A stretch of 9,411 nucleotides of DNA, from contig JASJEI010000480.1 in assembly GCA_030064795.1 (NCBI GenBank), positions 1 through 9,411 on the forward strand, written 5' to 3'. The DNA is from Pleurocapsa sp. MO_226.B13. Its GTDB lineage: Bacteria; Cyanobacteriota; Cyanobacteriia; Cyanobacteriales; Xenococcaceae. Numbering within the stretch: the stretch's first letter is position 1; the number at the start of each line of letters is the position of its first letter. The notes beneath the pieces are model-generated. The model was given only the letters and a program-made list of their open reading frames with translations. It made no database searches and was not told the origin of the DNA. The translations under genes were made by a program, and so were the position numbers. This document shows positions 6,136-9,411 of this stretch, one piece after another.

Positions 6136-7932
6136 ATGTTAAACCCACAAACAGCTTCTCTAACCGATAATTCTCCACAGGTTCGTTACTTCCAAGGTGA
6201 TTTAACCGCAGATAATTTTGATTTTGGCGATAATTTAGCTAGCTTTGCCAACCAAATCATAGTTATTTCTGGCAATGGAAATCTAAAATTTGGCGAAGAA
6301 ATTTACGACTCTCTGGATTTCTCGGCATTTTCTGTAGATAGCGTCACTGAATTCAATCTGGCAGAAATTGATGCAGGTGGAGTGGTTTACGATCTAGGTG
6401 ATGGCGATCGCGTTTTTGACTCCCTGACTTTAAATAATGGCAGCCAAATCCTATTTGAAGGTATCGATCGATTGGTTTTTGGCGATCGTACTATCGATTT
6501 AACCATCACTCCTGAAGATCCCAACTACGCTCAACAGTGGAATCTACACATGGTAGGGGTACAAAATGCCTGGCGTTTTACTACAGGTACGGAAGATGTT
6601 TTATTAGGTATACAAGATAGTGGCTTGGGCGTTCGGCAAAACAGTATCCATTCAGATCTAAGGCTAAATCATTATAATCCAAACAATATTGCCGATGATT
6701 TTTTCAATAATAATCAAGGTGCCGAAGATGGTGCGAGAGAAACTTCTCATGGTACTTCGGTACAGGGAATTATCGCTGCCGAGAGTGATAATGGGGAAGG
6801 TATTGCGGGAATTAACTGGAATTCTGAAGTATATCAAATCGATGTCATCCACAATAATACTGGCGATCTCGGTTTTATTGAAGCTACCCAAGCTATGATT
6901 GACGTAGCAAAGGAAGAAGAGCGAAACTTAGTTGTTAACCTGAGTTTGGGCGAAGACACTTTTGATACTGTAGGGCAAAGTGCTGTCGATCTAGAACAAA
7001 TTATTGTCACTAACCCTAATGTCTTGTTTGTAATTGCTGCGGGCAACCAGGGGCATCTCGGACAACTAGGATTGGACTCTCCCGCAATTTTGGCCAAATA
7101 CTATGACAACGTAGTTGCAGTCGGTGCTGTTTGGGGAAGTCAAGACGTTAATGGCAATGAAACCATACCTGGAACGCGCATTGAATACCCACAAGGATGG
7201 GGTTCGCAGTACGGAGAGGGTTTGACTGTCGTAGCCCCTTCGGAAGTTTTGACCACTAGTGCTTTATCTAATGGTAATTTTGACTATACATCTGACTTTA
7301 ATGGCACTTCGGCTGCTGCACCTCACGTATCGGGAGTAGCCTCTTTGATCTGGAGTGCCAACCCCGATCTAAGTGCCATAGAAATCAAAGATATTATTTC
7401 CGAGACAGCTTACGATTTGGGCGAAGAAGGTTACGATCTAGAATACGGTTACGGTTTTATTAATGCAGATGGTGCGGTTAGAAGAGCGATCGCACTAGGT
7501 AGAGAAAGTAATAATCCAGCAGAGATAGGCGATAGTATTAGAGAGAGAGTTCGAGAAATGCTAGACTCTTTTCAAGCAAGATTTCCCGATGTCGATCTCA
7601 GCCGATTTTACGATCTATATTATGGGTCGGACTCCGATTTTTTTGCGGGATTCGACTTTTTTAACTACGGCACAGATCCCCTGACTGGGGCTGGTAGCGG
7701 TCTTCTCACCACTTCAGATTTTAACAATTTGGCTGGCGACGATCTCTTAGCAACAGATTCCAATTCTGCCGATTTTCCCTCCCTTGAAGAATCTGCTAAT
7801 TACAACTTGGGTGTCGATCCTTTAGATACTTTCGATAACAATGTAGCTGAGAGCGTCGGTTTAGTTAACAATGATTTACTCGTAGGAATTCGAGACGATA
7901 ATTTTGATAATCTTTCTCTAGAAGATTTTTAA
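6136..7932 (+). CDS. S8 (subtilisin-like) serine peptidase with RTX-flank-like N-terminal module
   Basis: From the ATG at 6136 the product has 598 residues; a TTG at 6112 directly follows an in-frame TAA and is a poorer start. Residues about 15-125 form an acidic beta-rich module (YDLGDGDRVFDSLTLNNGS, then FEGIDRLVFGDRTIDL) like modules flanking RTX repeats in type I-secreted proteins. The S8 catalytic domain spans about 130-455. All key residues are present: Asp161 (QDSGLG), His205 (SHGTS), oxyanion Asn304 (AAGNQG) and nucleophile Ser392 (NGTSAAAPHVSG). The last 145 or so residues are Asp/Asn/Phe-rich without recognisable repeats and end in LSLEDF. There is no Sec signal peptide, so type I export with a C-terminal signal is the best guess. 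A TpsA-like gene starts 19 bp downstream, suggesting one transcript and possible maturation of that exoprotein, as SphB1 does for Bordetella FHA. Peptidase assignment is firm; substrate is inference. Confidence 0.93.
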   Translation: MLNPQTASLTDNSPQVRYFQGDLTADNFDFGDNLASFANQIIVISGNGNLKFGEEIYDSLDFSAFSVDSVTEFNLAEIDAGGVVYDLGDGDRVFDSLTLNNGSQILFEGIDRLVFGDRTIDLTITPEDPNYAQQWNLHMVGVQNAWRFTTGTEDVLLGIQDSGLGVRQNSIHSDLRLNHYNPNNIADDFFNNNQGAEDGARETSHGTSVQGIIAAESDNGEGIAGINWNSEVYQIDVIHNNTGDLGFIEATQAMIDVAKEEERNLVVNLSLGEDTFDTVGQSAVDLEQIIVTNPNVLFVIAAGNQGHLGQLGLDSPAILAKYYDNVVAVGAVWGSQDVNGNETIPGTRIEYPQGWGSQYGEGLTVVAPSEVLTTSALSNGNFDYTSDFNGTSAAAPHVSGVASLIWSANPDLSAIEIKDIISETAYDLGEEGYDLEYGYGFINADGAVRRAIALGRESNNPAEIGDSIRERVREMLDSFQARFPDVDLSRFYDLYYGSDSDFFAGFDFFNYGTDPLTGAGSGLLTTSDFNNLAGDDLLATDSNSADFPSLEESANYNLGVDPLDTFDNNVAESVGLVNNDLLVGIRDDNFDNLSLEDF

Positions 7933-7951
7933 TCGCAAGATCGAATTAATA

Positions 7952-8284
7952 ATGAAGCTCGCCTTTTGGGTTTATTCTCAATACTCTGCTTGTCTGATTC
8001 TGTTTGCCAGTATTATTTCTGAAGCTAACTCGGCTAATGCTCAAGCCAGTAATATCGTCCCCGACGATACCTTGGGGAATGAAAGTTCTCAAGTAATTGA
8101 AAATTTTAGCGATCGACCTATCGAAGTAATTACAGGAGGGGCACAACGCGAACAAAACCTATTTCACAGTTTCCAAGAATTCAATGTCAGTGAAGGTAGA
8201 AGCGCGTATTTTAACAGTCCCAACGCAGACATTCGAACCTTCTCAAAAAGTCAGGGGTCTAGCTACAACAATTTAGACCAATGA
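7952..8284 (+). pseudogene. TpsA-like filamentous haemagglutinin exoprotein, N-terminal fragment truncated by an IS remnant
   Basis: The fragment keeps a signal peptide (hydrophobic core about 13-22, NSANAQ with likely cleavage after A30) and the opening of the TPS secretion domain: IVPDDTLGNESSQV, then IEVITGGAQREQNLFHSF, QEFNVSEGRSAYFNSPNADI. Family members continue with a block like (Q/R)NIFSRVTGG and then L(I)NPNG(I)xFG. Here the match fades after ADIR/FS, near 8231-8255, and the frame ends at TGA 8282-8284 inside the insertion. Intact proteins of this family usually run to many hundreds of residues, so over 90% is missing. It lies 19 bp after the S8 protease, almost certainly in the same transcript. 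The residual product would be a 110-residue exported peptide with half a TPS domain, unlikely to be functional. Confidence 0.85.
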
Positions 8285-9284
8285 AACAGATAATGTCTCT
8301 GTCAGTTCACCCAGGCTTGAAGCTGCTTTCTGGGCAATGAGTTCCCCTAAAGTTGGAATCAAGTTTTTTCCCTCTACTCGGTCAGTAAGATAGTCCCAGA
8401 AGGAAACTCCTAGTTTACGACAAGTCTTTTTAAGACTCGCAAAAGTATCTCGGCACCTTCGTCCCTCATCACTGCGGGTACTGCCACTGATTTTGCGTTT
8501 CGTAACAAATTCTCGGATATCTTGCTCACTGGTATTGTTGTGAAGCGGTAATTCTGGTTTGTCTAAAACTTTGAGCAACTCCCTCTTCCGTCGGTTGAGT
8601 CTGACCAGAACCTGATTGAGGGTTTCAAAGGAGCTGTTAGTCGTGAAGATTTGGTCGAATCTCTGTTCCAGCTTGGCTTTCTCTTGTTGCTGCTCTCGTG
8701 CCGTCAATTTTTTGTAAGCTTTTAAGTCCTGATAGAAATCCCAAATTTCTCCCTGAACCTTTTCCACCGCCAGTCTTTGAGCCCTGGTGAAAGGAATCAG
8801 CTTATTAATCAGACGCTCTGCATGAACCCAACACAACCCGTGCTCTAACAATCGAAATTGTCCAGCTCCATCACTAATAATTCCCAAATCTGAAGCGACT
8901 CCACTAGCTAAGATAGCTCCCAACAAAGCTCCTTCTGTGGCGGTCTTCACATGAGAGTCTTTGAAGATTCCCAACTCTTTGAGGTAGCGTTTCCATTGCT
9001 CTTGGTTCTGGAAGACTCGGTTGATCGATAGACTCAAAGGTAGCCAAACAAACTGGGGCAACTGGTGTTCAGCCATATAGGTCAGGGCTTCACTACTGAG
9101 TACATAGTCGGTTCTTTCTCCTCTTAACAGCTCCAGAAAATTAATCCGGTTTTTACGGGGAGTCGTCTCACTCCCTCGCGAACCATTCGTTTCCGATATG
9201 GGTGCAATAGCTATTGACTCCCTGATGGCGGGCTCCCGTGTCATCGGTGTTGATCTAACTCGATCCTCTCAGACCCGAGAGAAA
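8273..9284 (-). pseudogene. IS66-family transposase, 5'-truncated and frameshifted
   Basis: The longest frame (ATG at 9244 to TAA at 8273-8275, 323 residues) contains the IS66 core: RINFLELLRGERTDYVL, IISDGAGQF with catalytic Asp125, LCWVHAERLINKLIPF, LHNNTSEQDIRE with catalytic Glu240, KRKISGSTRSDEGRR, RDTFASLKKTCRKLG and SFWDYLTDR. Its first 26 or so residues are out of frame with the family. In the neighbouring frame the same DNA (9254 down to 9168) reads INTDDTGARHQGVNSYCTHI then GNEWFARE, the conserved block holding the first catalytic Asp. That frame is cut by TAG (9255-9257), where the family has an aromatic residue, and by TGA (9168-9170). Upstream of the TAG a weak match continues (FLSGLRGSS). 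The gene thus has a nonsense codon, a frameshift near 9168-9185 and no trace of the usual N-terminal part (full-length relatives are about 450-500 residues). The ATG at 9244 is not a real start. Confidence 0.82.
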
Positions 9285-9289
9285 ACCTG

Positions 9290-9342
9290 GTCAAAGTTGG
9301 TCAGCCTTCGCCGACCGCCCCTACGAATTTGGGGACTTTGAC
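9290..9342. repeat. Inverted repeat GTCAAAGT / ACTTTGAC
   Basis: GTCAAAGT (9290-9297) and ACTTTGAC (9335-9342) are perfect 8-bp inverted copies. The right copy is part of the putative IS end. The pair encloses the left arm of the larger 9309-9374 inverted repeat, so the two pairs interlock instead of nesting. Confidence 0.6.
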
Positions 9343-9374
9343 ACGCTTACCCCTCACAATTGGGGCGGTCGGCG
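9309..9374. repeat. 13-bp GC-rich inverted repeat flanking two CCCC-AATT-GGGG hairpins
   Basis: CGCCGACCGCCCC (9309-9321) and GGGGCGGTCGGCG (9362-9374) are perfect inverted copies around 40 nt. Between and overlapping the arms lie two related short hairpins, CCCCTACGAATTTGGGG (9318-9334) and CCCCTCACAATTGGGG (9350-9365), separated by ACTTTGACACGCTTAC. The high GC of the arms contrasts with the AT-rich surroundings. It looks like a dispersed short palindromic repeat of the type common in cyanobacterial intergenic DNA, or an IS end structure. Confidence 0.7.
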
Positions 9375-9411
9375 GGCAATAACCTCTGGCTAAAACTTAT
9401 CCATTTGAATA
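9375..9411. other. Window end, unassigned
   Basis: The last 37 bases show no recognisable gene. They do not read as continuation of the exoprotein in any plus frame. One plus frame stays open from 9351 to the end (PSQLGRSAGNNLWLKLIHLN) but resembles nothing I know. Confidence 0.3.

Larger units (their letters stand above)
8234..9350 (-). mobile_element. IS66-family element remnant inserted in the TpsA-like gene
   Basis: The segment carries a decayed IS66-type transposase on the minus strand and no HIP1 site, unlike the rest of the window. Its right end is placed at 9350 because the minus strand there begins GTAAGCGTGTCAAAGT, resembling the GTAA-starting ends of IS66-family elements. The left end is vague. 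CGAACCTTCTCAAAAAGTC at 8234-8252 can be aligned with the right end over TCAAA(AA)GTC plus scattered matches, but it is also the expected place of exoprotein coding sequence. No 8-bp target duplication is seen (CAGACATT on the left, CCCTCACA on the right). Only about 95 bp lie between the putative right end and the first recognisable transposase codons, so the element has lost internal sequence or the end is misassigned. Confidence 0.6.

Noticed and set aside
7946..8155. Minus-strand frame opposite the TpsA-like signal peptide and TPS domain
   Set aside because: The plus strand carries a well-recognised family sequence at this place; the opposite frame resembles nothing.
8226..9358. Target-site duplication around the IS remnant
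   Set aside because: The 8-mers beside the proposed ends (CAGACATT and CCCTCACA) do not match, so no duplication can be claimed.

Overview
The window looks cyanobacterial. The palindrome GCGATCGC (HIP1), a hallmark of many cyanobacterial genomes, occurs at least 14 times between positions 108 and 7493. The protein families are also typical of cyanobacteria: a filamentous-haemagglutinin/'S-layer family' beta-helix protein, a DUF928 protein, an exported TPR-CHAT protein, and an IS66-type transposase of a cyanobacterial clade. I cannot name the genus from this sequence.

Layout: (1) 2-1633 (+) is the C-terminal 543 residues of a large two-partner-secretion (TpsA-like) exoprotein whose start lies outside the window. 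(2) 1634-2382 is an AT-rich stretch without a convincing intact gene. It holds a three-unit 10-bp repeat and a possible small broken ORF. (3) 2383-3207 (+) is a DUF928 protein with a signal peptide. (4) 3226-5847 (-), converging on it with an 18-bp gap, is an exported TPR-CHAT caspase-like protein with both catalytic residues present. (5) 5848-6135 is a divergent regulatory region with a direct-repeat pair, two TTGACA boxes and a hairpin. (6) 6136-7932 (+) is a complete subtilisin-like (S8) protease. (7) 7952-8284 (+), 19 bp downstream, is the N-terminal signal peptide and start of the TPS secretion domain of a second TpsA-like exoprotein, broken off after about 95 residues. (8) The break coincides with an IS66-type remnant on the minus strand, 8273 to about 9350, followed by interlocked inverted repeats at 9290-9374.

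The genes read as a cell-surface/secretion locus: two exoproteins of the TPS type, two proteases expected to act outside the cytoplasm, and one envelope protein of unknown function. By analogy with SphB1, the subtilisin-like protease that matures Bordetella FHA, the S8 protease next to a TpsA gene may process the exoprotein; this is inference. The second exoprotein gene is now disrupted. The transposase is itself a pseudogene: its first catalytic motif (DDTGARH) lies in a different reading frame from the rest of the protein, behind an in-frame amber codon. No TpsB (FhaC/ShlB-like) transporter, CRISPR array, tRNA or rRNA gene was seen.
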